Assembly (NCBI GenBank): GCA_023391425.1
Contig: JAEWAX010000072.1
Location: 1-35,002, forward strand
Reading direction: 5' to 3'
Origin: Bacillota bacterium
Lineage (GTDB): Bacteria; Bacillota; Clostridia; Acetivibrionales; DSM-1351
DNA length: 35,002 nt
Position 1 is the stretch's first letter; the number at the start of each line of letters is the position of its first letter. A program made the position numbers and the translations under genes. Below are positions 17,131 to 24,972 of the stretch, piece after piece. The notes below the pieces were generated by a model. That model was not told the origin of the DNA and did no database searches. It saw nothing but the letters and a program-made list of their open reading frames with translations.

Positions 17131-17437
17131 TATCCGATGTCTACTGCCGCTAATACTCCCTCTTTTACAAGTGGGAGATAAGCGGCACTACGACCCTGGA
17201 TAAAGAAGACTTAGTTCAGATGAATTGTTCTGAACTTAGCACCTTACAAGTATAAGTGCAACTAAGCTTCTGCCGTCGCCTATGGCTAGGCAAAAGCTAA
17301 GTTTTCTTTATCGCCCTTATTTCGAGCTTGGCGATACTTAGCTCATGCTCAAAGAGCAGGAGGTTAGTATCGTCGTGAAGATTGCGATTTCTAAGACTCA
17401 GATGGAGCAAAAGCACCTCCCCTGAATCTAAGAAATC
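17131..17437. ncRNA. Candidate structured RNA or hairpin repeat block, about 300 nt
   Basis: The block is a series of long paired segments. (1) An interrupted rod: TATCC/GGATA (17131-17135/17198-17202), GTC/GAC, GCCGC...GCGGC and CTCCC/GGGAG (to 17186). (2) Hairpin 17210-17239 with an 8-bp perfect stem. (3) Hairpin 17260-17303. (4) Hairpin 17330-17374 with a GCTC-AAA-GAGC tip. (5) Hairpin 17386-17437. In addition 17199-17214 and 17297-17312 are complementary at 15 of 16 positions, excluding hairpin 3, the 5' outer pair and the foot of hairpin 2, so two mutually exclusive folds are possible. No open frame runs through it. Transcription direction is unknown: leftwards it is the leader of the kinase gene (36 nt from its ATG), rightwards it points to kimA. 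I cannot match it to a named RNA family. Confidence 0.5.
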
Positions 17438-17658
17438 TGCTTATATTTAGTATATGATTTGAGGCACATATTATCAATAATTAATATTATCTTATTATTC
17501 AAATAAAAAGAGATAATGCTACGAGTAAGGGTGATAAATTAATTTTTTGGCTTTTAACGGTATGAGCAAACCACGGAATTCAATTTCCTTAGACTTTAGT
17601 AGTACAGGCGTTTGGAATTATAATCTAATAAGCATTTCTGAGAAAAGAGTTGAGGTAT

Positions 17659-17808
17659 ATGAATGAAATTCTGTTAAAAATAGGGGCATGTTCTATTGTA
17701 ATATTAGTTTTTTACATAATAAAAAAAGTAGATGATTATGTTTTCTTTAAAAAAGAGGAATATAGAAGCTTTAAATTAGATAAAGATTGTGATAAAGATT
17801 CTAACTAA
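17659..17808 (+). CDS. 49-residue membrane microprotein upstream of kimA
   Basis: ATG 17659 follows TTGAGG and opens a 49-codon frame ending at TAA 17808. It encodes a short N-terminus, a hydrophobic segment (LLKIGACSIVILVFYII, about residues 5-21) and a charged tail (KKVDDYVFFKKEEYRSFKLD, then DKDCDKDSN). The charge layout predicts a single transmembrane helix with the tail in the cytoplasm. It lies 74 nt before the kimA start in the same direction, so it may be co-transcribed and act as a small subunit or regulator, by analogy with KdpF-type small proteins. That function is inference; no family is recognised. Confidence 0.5.
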   Translation: MNEILLKIGACSIVILVFYIIKKVDDYVFFKKEEYRSFKLDKDCDKDSN

Positions 17809-17882
17809 AAATATACTTCTTTTTTTAATCCTCGTTTTCGCACATTAATATTAAATCTATCAATAATAAGGGGAAATTAAAA

Positions 17883-19757
17883 ATGATTCAATGGGTAAAA
17901 AAACTCTTAATAGGTAAACCACTTAGAAATGAGGCCATTCATGGTGAAAAATACAAGGTATTATGGGGACTTCCCATATTAGCAAGTGACTCAATATCTT
18001 CAGTAGGGTATGCAGGTGAGGAAATTTTAATTGCATTAGTTCCAGTTATAGGTGCATTGTCTTTTATGTATCTAACCTATATATCACTTGCGATAATTGC
18101 CCTTCTTGTTATACTAACATTTTCATATAGCCAGACTATATCTGCATATACGAATGGTGGAGGTGCATATATTGTTGCATCTGATAATTTAGGGCATATT
18201 GCAGGAGTTACAGCTGGTACATCTTTGGCAATAGATTACATGCTTACTGTAGCTGTTAGTATTTCTTCCGGTATCGCTCAGCTGACTTCTGCCTTTACTT
18301 CTTTAGCTCCACACCATGTCATAATATGCCTTCTGGTGCTACTATTTATTATGATTGGTAATCTGCGTGGTATTAAAGAGTCATCAAGAATGTTCAGTAT
18401 ACCAACGTACTTATTTATTGTAGGTTCTTTAGCAATGATTATTATAGGAATAGTAAAGTTTAAAATGGGTTTGGTAAACCCAGTGGTGCCAGTACAACAA
18501 ATGAAAGCAAATGGTGCCGTAACAATATTTTTAATTTTAAAAGCCTTTTCGAACGGCTGTACAGCTCTAACTGGTGTTGAAGCTGTAAGCAATGCTGTTC
18601 CTAATTTTGAGAAGCCCGCCCACAAACATGCAGCAAAGACTTTATGGCTTCTATCACTTTTTGTACTTCTAATATTCGGCGGTATATCAATTTTGGCTAA
18701 TATGTATCATGTAATCCCTGTTGAAGGAAAGACTGTTTTAAATCAAATTGCCTTGAATGTATTCGGTAATAATTTTATGTTCTACTTCTATACAGCTTCA
18801 TCTATACTTATTCTGGTTATGGCTGCAAACACAGCTTATTCGGATTTCCCGCTTTTGATGTCAATCATGGGAAGAGACGGCTACGTACCAAGACAATTCA
18901 GCATGAGGGGTGACAGACTCAGTTATTCAACTGGTATTATAATATTATCTCTTATTGCAGGAATCTTGATTTTGATATTTAGAGGTGATGTAACATTATT
19001 ACTTCCATTATACGCGATAGGAGCATTTTCGTCATTTACCTTATCTCAATTTGGTATGGTTATGAGATGGAAAAGAATTAAAGGAGAATGGTGGAAATTA
19101 AAGGCTTTTGTTAATGGTTTTGGTGCCTTAACTACAGCAATCGTTGTTCTAATAATCGCTTTTGAAAAATTTTTGGCTGGTGCCTGGATTGTTATTATAG
19201 TTACCCCTCTTATGGTTTTAATGTTTATGAGAATCAAAAAACATTATTTAGCTCTCGCAAAGCAATTAGATATTAAGGCTTCTGATTTAAAGGGTTTCAA
19301 TATAGAAAAAAACTGTTACAGAAATCATGTAATAGTTCCGCTTGAAAGCATAAATCAATCAAGTTTAAGAGCATTAAGATTTGCAAAAACAATTTCTGAC
19401 AATGTGATTGCTTTTAATATTTCTATAGATGAGGAGCATGCAAATAAAGTCAAAGAAAAATATGCTATGATAGATACAGATATACCTTTAATAGTAAAAT
19501 ATTCGCCTTTTAGAAAAGTGGTCTCTCCTCTATTGAAGTTTATAGAATCTGCTGAATATGAGTATGAGAAGGGTGATGTTATTACTGTTGTTTTGCCTGA
19601 GTTTATTGTGAAATCCTGGTGGCAAAATATTATGCACAACAATACTTCATATTTTATAAAAAAAGAATTGCTAAAGCATAAGCATATAGTCGTGGCAACT
19701 ATGCCCTTGCAATTAAAAGACGATAAAGTTGTTTTAAGTAATTCAAAATATAATTAG
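17883..19757 (+). CDS. kimA: KimA-type potassium importer (APC superfamily)
   Basis: A 624-residue permease very similar in layout to Bacillus subtilis KimA (YdaO), a high-affinity K+/H+ symporter. The shared signature includes the N-terminal FLIGKPL-like start (LLIGKPLRNEA), LASDSISSVGYAGEEILIA, NGGGAYIVASDNLG, LKAFSNGCTALTGVEA, and LILVMAANTAYSDFP. About twelve membrane segments fill residues 25-450. The last 170 residues are a cytosolic domain (VIVPLESINQSSLRALRFAK...), the part that binds c-di-AMP in KimA. ATG 17883 follows AAGGGG. In Bacillus the gene is also controlled by a c-di-AMP riboswitch; I do not find that motif in the leader here. K+ uptake is the likely role; amino-acid transport is the less likely alternative. 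Confidence 0.85.
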   Translation: MIQWVKKLLIGKPLRNEAIHGEKYKVLWGLPILASDSISSVGYAGEEILIALVPVIGALSFMYLTYISLAIIALLVILTFSYSQTISAYTNGGGAYIVASDNLGHIAGVTAGTSLAIDYMLTVAVSISSGIAQLTSAFTSLAPHHVIICLLVLLFIMIGNLRGIKESSRMFSIPTYLFIVGSLAMIIIGIVKFKMGLVNPVVPVQQMKANGAVTIFLILKAFSNGCTALTGVEAVSNAVPNFEKPAHKHAAKTLWLLSLFVLLIFGGISILANMYHVIPVEGKTVLNQIALNVFGNNFMFYFYTASSILILVMAANTAYSDFPLLMSIMGRDGYVPRQFSMRGDRLSYSTGIIILSLIAGILILIFRGDVTLLLPLYAIGAFSSFTLSQFGMVMRWKRIKGEWWKLKAFVNGFGALTTAIVVLIIAFEKFLAGAWIVIIVTPLMVLMFMRIKKHYLALAKQLDIKASDLKGFNIEKNCYRNHVIVPLESINQSSLRALRFAKTISDNVIAFNISIDEEHANKVKEKYAMIDTDIPLIVKYSPFRKVVSPLLKFIESAEYEYEKGDVITVVLPEFIVKSWWQNIMHNNTSYFIKKELLKHKHIVVATMPLQLKDDKVVLSNSKYN

Positions 19758-19786
19758 GTAATTATAATTATTTTCATACAAAAGTA

Positions 19787-19838
19787 AGAGGCCTAAGTTC
19801 CAGAGAGAGTTTTTATTCTATCTGCAACTTTGACCTCT
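19787..19838. terminator. Hairpin between convergent kimA and the pilus operon
   Basis: An 18-bp interrupted stem (AGAGGCCTAAGTTCCAGA with TCTGCAACTTTGACCTCT, 15 of 18 pairs) lies between the kimA stop and the end of the DUF192 gene. It has no long T-run directly after it on either strand but is in the right place for a bidirectional terminator. Confidence 0.45.
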
Positions 19839-19868
19839 ATTAAAATAAGTAGGATTCAAGCGTATCAT

Positions 19869-20198
19869 CTAAATTACACTGATTTTTCCTCCCACTTCTA
19901 TATTTTCAAACCTTCCTACACTGCCTTCAATAACAAATTTACAATTCTTCTGTGGCATTACCATACTGCCTGGTTTGAGGGCATCTAGTTTTTTAACTAC
20001 TTCCATATTTTCATTGATAAATAGCACATCAATAGGAAATCTCATGAAAAAGGTATGAATACTGTTACAGGGCTTTATCAAAATCGCCTCATGATGTGGC
20101 GTTTTACGAAACATAAACCCTGAAAATCTTTTTATAAACGTATCTGCTACAAATACTTCTGCCTTTATTCTTGAATCATATACTAAATCTTTAACCAT
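19869..20198 (-). CDS. DUF192 protein, last gene of the Tad operon
   Basis: A DUF192 family protein of about 109 residues from ATG 20198. The family core is visible: AEVFVADTFIKRFSGFMFRK, then IHTFFMRFPIDVLFIN, LDALKPGSMV and FVIEGSVGRFENIEVGG. The R-x-x-G-x-M-F and F-M-x-F-P-I-D motifs are diagnostic. Function of the family is not established; it often neighbours secretion or pilus genes. The frame is open further upstream, through two more in-frame ATGs (20228, 20258) and a TTG (20276), because a 30-bp unit carrying an SD and ATG is repeated three times. The third ATG is closest to the usual N-terminus. Its own SD is AGAGGTGA. Confidence 0.8.
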   Translation of the reverse strand: MVKDLVYDSRIKAEVFVADTFIKRFSGFMFRKTPHHEAILIKPCNSIHTFFMRFPIDVLFINENMEVVKKLDALKPGSMVMPQKNCKFVIEGSVGRFENIEVGGKISVI

Positions 20199-20282
20199 GT
20201 TGTCACCTCTATCCAATTTTTTAATCATGTTGTCACCTCTAACAAATATTTTTATCATGTTATTACCCTTTAACAAATATTT
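20193..20282 (-). repeat. Three 30-bp tandem units, two with SD GAGGTGA and one with AAAGGG, each carrying an ATG
   Basis: Units 20193-20222, 20223-20252 and 20253-20282 share the layout (minus strand) AAA-rich stretch, AGAGGTGACAACATG or AAAGGGTAATAACATG, then the next unit. The unit at 20253-20282 includes the stop codon of tadC. Because 30 is a multiple of three, the frame stays open through the repeats, producing a repeating G-(D/N)-N-M every ten residues. Confidence 0.85.
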
Positions 20283-21183
20283 TAATAATGTTTATAACAG
20301 CCGGACCAAGTATTATGATAAATATAGAGGGAAATATAAAGAGGATTAACGGGAACAGCATCTTAATAGGAGCTTTCATAGCTTTTTCTCTGGCTGCTTG
20401 TTTCCTAATTTCTCTTAAATTTGCAGCTTGAATTCTCAGTACCGTACTTAAGCTTACTCCTAATTCATCTGCCTGAATTATAGCGGTAATAAGCATGGAA
20501 AGCTCTTTAACCTCGCAGCGGTCACTCATTTTTTTAAGGGCAACCTTGCGCTCTATTCCCATTTTGATTTCTTTAAGACTCTTCGCAAATTCATCACAAA
20601 TCTCACCACTTATGTTATTTATAACTCTTGCCATAGCCCCATCAAAGGATAACCCTGCTTCAACACTAACTGTAATTAAATCTAAAGTATAGGGTAAGTC
20701 CTTTAGTATTTTATTCTTCCTGCTTTCAATTTTTGATGATAAATAAAAATTGAAGAAATAACTTACAACTACCATAAATAGCAGTGCAAGAGCAACTCCC
20801 TTAACCACGTTTTTAGATAGTAAAGCAGATAAAACACCTACAATTAAGGAACATACTAAGATAAACATATTCTTCTTAAATAGCCATTTTGCCACAGTAT
20901 TATTTTTTAAAAGTCCTGCTTTATCTAATCTTTTACTTAATGCCTCGAGCTTACGCTTTGGAGTTATCTTTAGTAGAGTATCGCTGAAGTTTTGAAATAA
21001 AGGCTTTATTGCCCTTTCTGAGAAGGACTTGTCTTCAGTTTTCTCTTTGTTTGCTGCATCGAACTCATTAAGCTGGTTTAGCCTCTTTTCAATTTTTATT
21101 TTGTTTCCATTTATAATAGTAATTAAGCCATATATAAGAGAAAATAATGATAAAAAGAAGATAAAAACTATAAGATAAATCAT
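20263..21183 (-). CDS. tadC: Tad pilus inner-membrane protein TadC
   Basis: A GspF/TadC-type membrane protein (about 306 residues from ATG 21183). It has an N-terminal helix (MIYLIVFIFFLSLFSLIYGL), a cytosolic stretch with LDKAGL, and two membrane segments around 110-150. The T2SSF domain follows with LPYTLDLITVSVEAGLSFDG, ELSMLITAIIQADELGVSLS and a final hydrophobic hairpin (FPLILFIFPSIFIIILGPAV). It forms the inner-membrane platform with TadB. An ATG nine codons earlier lacks a ribosome binding site, while GAGGAGG precedes 21183 at 7 nt. It lies 51 bp downstream of tadB. Confidence 0.9.
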   Translation of the reverse strand: MIYLIVFIFFLSLFSLIYGLITIINGNKIKIEKRLNQLNEFDAANKEKTEDKSFSERAIKPLFQNFSDTLLKITPKRKLEALSKRLDKAGLLKNNTVAKWLFKKNMFILVCSLIVGVLSALLSKNVVKGVALALLFMVVVSYFFNFYLSSKIESRKNKILKDLPYTLDLITVSVEAGLSFDGAMARVINNISGEICDEFAKSLKEIKMGIERKVALKKMSDRCEVKELSMLITAIIQADELGVSLSTVLRIQAANLREIRKQAAREKAMKAPIKMLFPLILFIFPSIFIIILGPAVINIIKIFVKG

Positions 21184-21260
21184 ACGCTTTCCTCCTCTAC
21201 GCGCATTCAACCCCCAATAATCTCTAACTGAGTTTTTTTATAGACTAGTTAATATTCTCT

Positions 21261-22217
21261 CTACATCTCTATATTAATAATTTTTCTTATCATCAATAAT
21301 CCGAATAGTTCACTGACAACAGCTGCGGCAACCATAGCTAAACCAATAGTTGTTGTAAACAATACCATCATATATTCTTTATTAAATAGATAGATTGCCA
21401 TCCCTAGGAAAACAGGCATAAGTGATAATATAACTCCTGACAACTTTCCCTGTGCTATCAAGGTCTTAAGTTCATTTTTTATCTTTTGCCTTTCCCTTAT
21501 CGTTTCAGATATATTATCCAATATCTCGGATAGGTTTCCCCCTATATCCTTTTGTATTAGAATCGCATTCATTATAAGCATAAAGTCTTCAGATTCAACT
21601 CTACTAACCAAGCTTCTCAAAGCATCCTCTTCAGATATTCCAAGGCTCATCTCCTTAAGAAGTTTCTTGAACTCTTTTGAAAAAGGATCACGTGTTTGCT
21701 CTGATACTACTGCTATAGCCTGCAAAAAGGAATATCCAGCTTTAAGAGAATTAGAAACTACCGTTATACCTTCGTCTAATTGGCTATCAAAGAGCTTTAT
21801 TCTATCTTTTTTCTTCTTTTCTATAATAAATCTTGGTAAATTCCAAATTACAATAAATACAAGAATCGTGATGAAAAAACCCTTAAAAACTGCAAATGCC
21901 AAGAAAGCTAACGCAGAGGAAAAAAGAATTTTGATGACTAATAATTCTTCTACTGTAATAGGTATATCTGCTCTGACAAGTTCTAGCTCAAGCTTCTTAT
22001 TTCTATTTTGGTTCCACTTCGATTTAGGCACTAATGTTGATATAGCCTTTAATATACTTACTTTATTTTTTTTATTATCATTTCCCTTAACAGGAGAATC
22101 CTCATCAAAGTATTTGAGCTTATCAATAGGTTTATCCTTATTAAACAAAATAGTGAGAACCGAACTAATTAAGGCCCATGCTAGTAAAAATATCATTATC
22201 GCTATAGCAAAAATCAT
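21261..22217 (-). CDS. tadB: Tad pilus inner-membrane protein TadB
   Basis: A 318-residue T2SSF-domain protein. The N-terminal helix is MIFAIAIMIFLLAWALISSV. A pair of membrane segments lies near 95-130. The T2SSF helical bundle includes LDEGITVVSNSLKAGYSFLQ, DFMLIMNAILIQKDIGGNLS and SETIRERQKIKNELKTL, and two C-terminal membrane helices follow. The order TadA-TadB-TadC is the standard one. ATG 22217 is preceded by GGGGGTGA. It is the partner of TadC in the assembly platform that TadA drives. Confidence 0.9.
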   Translation of the reverse strand: MIFAIAIMIFLLAWALISSVLTILFNKDKPIDKLKYFDEDSPVKGNDNKKNKVSILKAISTLVPKSKWNQNRNKKLELELVRADIPITVEELLVIKILFSSALAFLAFAVFKGFFITILVFIVIWNLPRFIIEKKKKDRIKLFDSQLDEGITVVSNSLKAGYSFLQAIAVVSEQTRDPFSKEFKKLLKEMSLGISEEDALRSLVSRVESEDFMLIMNAILIQKDIGGNLSEILDNISETIRERQKIKNELKTLIAQGKLSGVILSLMPVFLGMAIYLFNKEYMMVLFTTTIGLAMVAAAVVSELFGLLMIRKIINIEM

Positions 22218-22279
22218 ATAATCTCACCCCCTAGGTTTTGTTTAAGAGCCTTGACATAAGCTACTTTGTTCTCCAGCTA

Positions 22280-22357
22280 GCTCAGAATTTTTGGTGGTAT
22301 ATTTATTCCTTTTCCTATTAGCCTAGAATTTCAGGTGGTATATTTATTCCTTTTTCC
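22280..22357 (-). repeat. Duplicated 3' end of tadA
   Basis: The last 12 codons of tadA (encoding KGINIPPEILG, 22321-22357) are repeated just downstream at 22280-22315 with about 85 percent identity (KGINIPPKILS), at an offset of 41 bp. The second copy is in a different frame and follows the tadA stop, so it is not translated as part of TadA. Confidence 0.8.
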
Positions 22358-23646
22358 TTCAGCTTCTGTACAAACTTTGGCATTATACCAGTAGAAACAA
22401 ACTCTCCCTTTACCTTTCCCTTGCTATCAAGACCTTTTTGCTCAAACTTAAAGATATCCTGAAGGATAATTACATCTCCCTCCATACCTTGAACCTCTGT
22501 TATATATGTAATTTTCCTACTTCCATCCATAAGCCTCGATTGCTGAACAATTATATCAATTGCTGAAGCCACCTGATCTCTGATTGCTTTAATCGGAAGA
22601 TTCATACCTGACATGAGTACCATCGTTTCAAGTCTTGACAGCATATCTCTTGGTGAATTAGCGTGTCCTGTTGTAAGTGAACCATCATGACCAGTATTCA
22701 TAGCTTGAAGCATATCAAGAGCTTCTCCAGAACGAACCTCACCAACAATAATTCTATCAGGACGCATTCTGAGGCTATTCTTAACCAAATCCCTTATTGT
22801 TACTTCTCCTTTTCCCTCTATGTTTACCGGTCTGGTTTCAAGTCTTACAACATGTTCCTGTGAAAGCTGAAGTTCTGCTGCATCCTCGATAGTTACTATA
22901 CGTTCATCTTCAGGTATAAAAGAAGAGAGAACATTTAAGGTAGTGGTTTTACCACTTCCTGTTCCTCCAGAAACAACTATATTGAGTCTACCTTCCACAC
23001 AATATTTTATGAGTTCTCCCATCTTTGAAGTCAGTGTACCAAACCTAACTAAATCATCTACCTTAAAGGGATCTTCCGAAAATTTTCTGATGGTTATAGA
23101 GGGGCCATCAATGGATAAGGGTGGAATAATAGCATTAACTCTTGATCCATTAGGAAGTCTGGCATCAACCATTGGTGAACTTTCATCTATTCTTCTTCCA
23201 ATTGGTGCTACAATCTTTTTAATAACATGGAGTACATGGTTATCATTTTTAAACTTAGCATCAGTAAGCACTAGCTTTCCACTTTTCTCAATATAAACAT
23301 GGTCTGGACCATTAACCATGATTTCATTAACATTACTATCAGATAGTAGACCTGTTATTGGTCCAAATCCAATTATCTCGTCCAATAGCTCTTCTTTTAT
23401 CTTTTTCTTTTGACTATTAGTTATATTAAGTGATTCCTTTTCAATATGCTTACTGACTATATAATCAATTTTTTGGTTTAATTCCTCGCTATGCTCTGAA
23501 ATTTCATTAAAATCTATATCAAGCTCTTCAATTACTCTGTTTTGAATTTTCATCTTCAATTCAGAATAAGGATCTACTTCTCTTTCGTTAGGCTTATTAG
23601 CTTTTTTGTCTACACTTATTTCTTCCAGTCTTTTTATCAGAGACAT
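22318..23646 (-). CDS. tadA: Tad pilus secretion ATPase TadA (CpaF)
   Basis: A 442-residue type II/IV secretion ATPase that powers pilus assembly. It has an N-terminal domain (helical, to about 90), then LLSDSNVNEIMVNGPDHVYI, the typical CpaF opening. Walker A is VSGGTGSGKTTTLNVLSS (residues 226-242), the Asp box VTIEDAAELQL, and the Walker B region RIIVGEVRSGEALDMLQAMN, followed by the His box DGSLTTGHAN. ATG 23646 follows AGGAGG at 6 nt. The length and order of motifs are as in CpaF/TadA. The 3' end has a tandem duplicate (22280-22315). Confidence 0.95.
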   Translation of the reverse strand: MSLIKRLEEISVDKKANKPNEREVDPYSELKMKIQNRVIEELDIDFNEISEHSEELNQKIDYIVSKHIEKESLNITNSQKKKIKEELLDEIIGFGPITGLLSDSNVNEIMVNGPDHVYIEKSGKLVLTDAKFKNDNHVLHVIKKIVAPIGRRIDESSPMVDARLPNGSRVNAIIPPLSIDGPSITIRKFSEDPFKVDDLVRFGTLTSKMGELIKYCVEGRLNIVVSGGTGSGKTTTLNVLSSFIPEDERIVTIEDAAELQLSQEHVVRLETRPVNIEGKGEVTIRDLVKNSLRMRPDRIIVGEVRSGEALDMLQAMNTGHDGSLTTGHANSPRDMLSRLETMVLMSGMNLPIKAIRDQVASAIDIIVQQSRLMDGSRKITYITEVQGMEGDVIILQDIFKFEQKGLDSKGKVKGEFVSTGIMPKFVQKLKEKGINIPPEILG

Positions 23647-23724
23647 TTTGACCTCCTGAGTGGTGCTCCATTTCTACTATAAACGCAAGTAAAAAATATA
23701 AAACGCCTGAGCTTAGCTTCATTT

Positions 23725-24876
23725 CTATCTGATTAAATCCTTGCACATAACTTCCATGGCCTTTCCAATTTTTAGTTTATAGTATTTTTTATCATCACAA
23801 AAGGGAAGTCCTTTGTTTACAGAAGTAGTAATAACCTTTTCATCATCTGGTATGGCTGCAAATATACCATCTCTAAAGGCCTCTTCAATTTCCTTTTTAT
23901 TAATTCCATAGCTTGTATTAAATCTATTTATGACAAGTTTAACCTTCTCCTTATCATATCCAAGAGACTCCATAACTTTAAGTCCTAATTTAGTATTCTT
24001 TAGAGCAACTATTTCCATAGTTGACACCATAAGTATCTTTTGAGCCAAATCTAAAATGAAAAGAGTAATATCACTAAAATTGATTCCTGTATCTACAACA
24101 ATTACATCGTATTGCTTATTAATGCACTTGATTATCTTTTCAATGGTCTCTTTTGCTATATACTCTGCTGCTTCTGGTTTTCTGGGTGCAAATAGGATAT
24201 CGAAATTTTCATTATATTTATATATATAAGGTTTTATATTTTCGTAAGTATCAATCTGTCCATCGTCTACTGCATCTAAAATAGTCTTTTGATAGTATTG
24301 ATTAACCAACATCGATATATCACCAAACTGTAAATCCATATCCAAAAGAAGTACTTTTTTACTAGACTCTTTGCTTAAAACAATGGATGTATTTAATGCC
24401 AAAATTGACTTCCCCACACCTCCCTTTGAGCTAAAAAATGCTATAACCTTTGTATCCTTTGTAGATTCTTCACTTTCTGTTAACTTTACTTGCATTCTCT
24501 TGTTCTTTTGGTAGGTAGTTGTTACAGTCTCAATCAATGAATCATAATTAAAGGGTTTGATAATATACTCCTTTGCACCATGAAACATTGCCTTCTTTAA
24601 ATACTCATTTTCAGCCTGGACGGACATAATAATCACTATTACATGAGGATACTCGGTTGTTATTCTTTCCGTAGCTTCTAATCCATTTAATACAGGCATG
24701 TTGATATCCATTAATACTACATCTGGCTTAACCTTTGGTAAAAGCCTAAGTACCTCTTCGCCATTCTCTGCTTCTCCAACAACTTCAATATCTTCCTTCT
24801 TTAAACTCATTATTTTTTTTATAACATTTCTAGTCTCTTCAATGTCATCTGCAATTAGTATTTTAATCCTATCCAT
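23725..24876 (-). CDS. tadZ: TadZ/CpaE localisation ATPase with N-terminal receiver domain
   Basis: A 383-residue protein. Residues 1-115 form a CheY-like receiver with a complete site: ADD near the N-terminus, D57 in DVVLMDINMP and K in IIKPF. The rest is a MinD/ParA-like ATPase with the deviant Walker A SSKGGVGKSILALN (about 149-162), LLLDMDLQFGDISMLV and DVIVVDTGINFSD. TadZ places the pilus machine in the cell. In many TadZ proteins the receiver is degenerate; here the phospho-acceptor is kept, so phosphorylation (possibly by the DegS-like kinase) is conceivable. An upstream ATG at 24903 lacks a site, and GGGGGTGA precedes 24876. Confidence 0.9.
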   Translation of the reverse strand: MDRIKILIADDIEETRNVIKKIMSLKKEDIEVVGEAENGEEVLRLLPKVKPDVVLMDINMPVLNGLEATERITTEYPHVIVIIMSVQAENEYLKKAMFHGAKEYIIKPFNYDSLIETVTTTYQKNKRMQVKLTESEESTKDTKVIAFFSSKGGVGKSILALNTSIVLSKESSKKVLLLDMDLQFGDISMLVNQYYQKTILDAVDDGQIDTYENIKPYIYKYNENFDILFAPRKPEAAEYIAKETIEKIIKCINKQYDVIVVDTGINFSDITLFILDLAQKILMVSTMEIVALKNTKLGLKVMESLGYDKEKVKLVINRFNTSYGINKKEIEEAFRDGIFAAIPDDEKVITTSVNKGLPFCDDKKYYKLKIGKAMEVMCKDLIR

Positions 24877-24972
24877 AGTTTCACCCCCTATACTAAATTG
24901 CATTTAAAAGGCTAGTAACAGTTTAATAGTTGCAGTATGCTTCCGTAACATTGCAAGATACGCTAACATTGT

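Noticed and set aside
17386..17437. A second T-box leader at 17.4 kb
   Set aside because: Only the shared hairpin is present; no AGAGAG stem I, GGTGGTACC core or attenuator is found.
17561..17640. GEMM-like (c-di-GMP-I) riboswitch suggested by GAGCAAACC
   Set aside because: The essential downstream GACGCAAAGC-type segment and its receptor loop are missing.
17440..17882. c-di-AMP (ydaO-type) riboswitch before kimA
   Set aside because: Expected from Bacillus, but I find neither the GGAGGAACC-type core nor its paired segment on the plus strand.
22943..23296. Plus-strand open frame opposite tadA
   Set aside because: Pure shadow of the strongly conserved tadA motifs.
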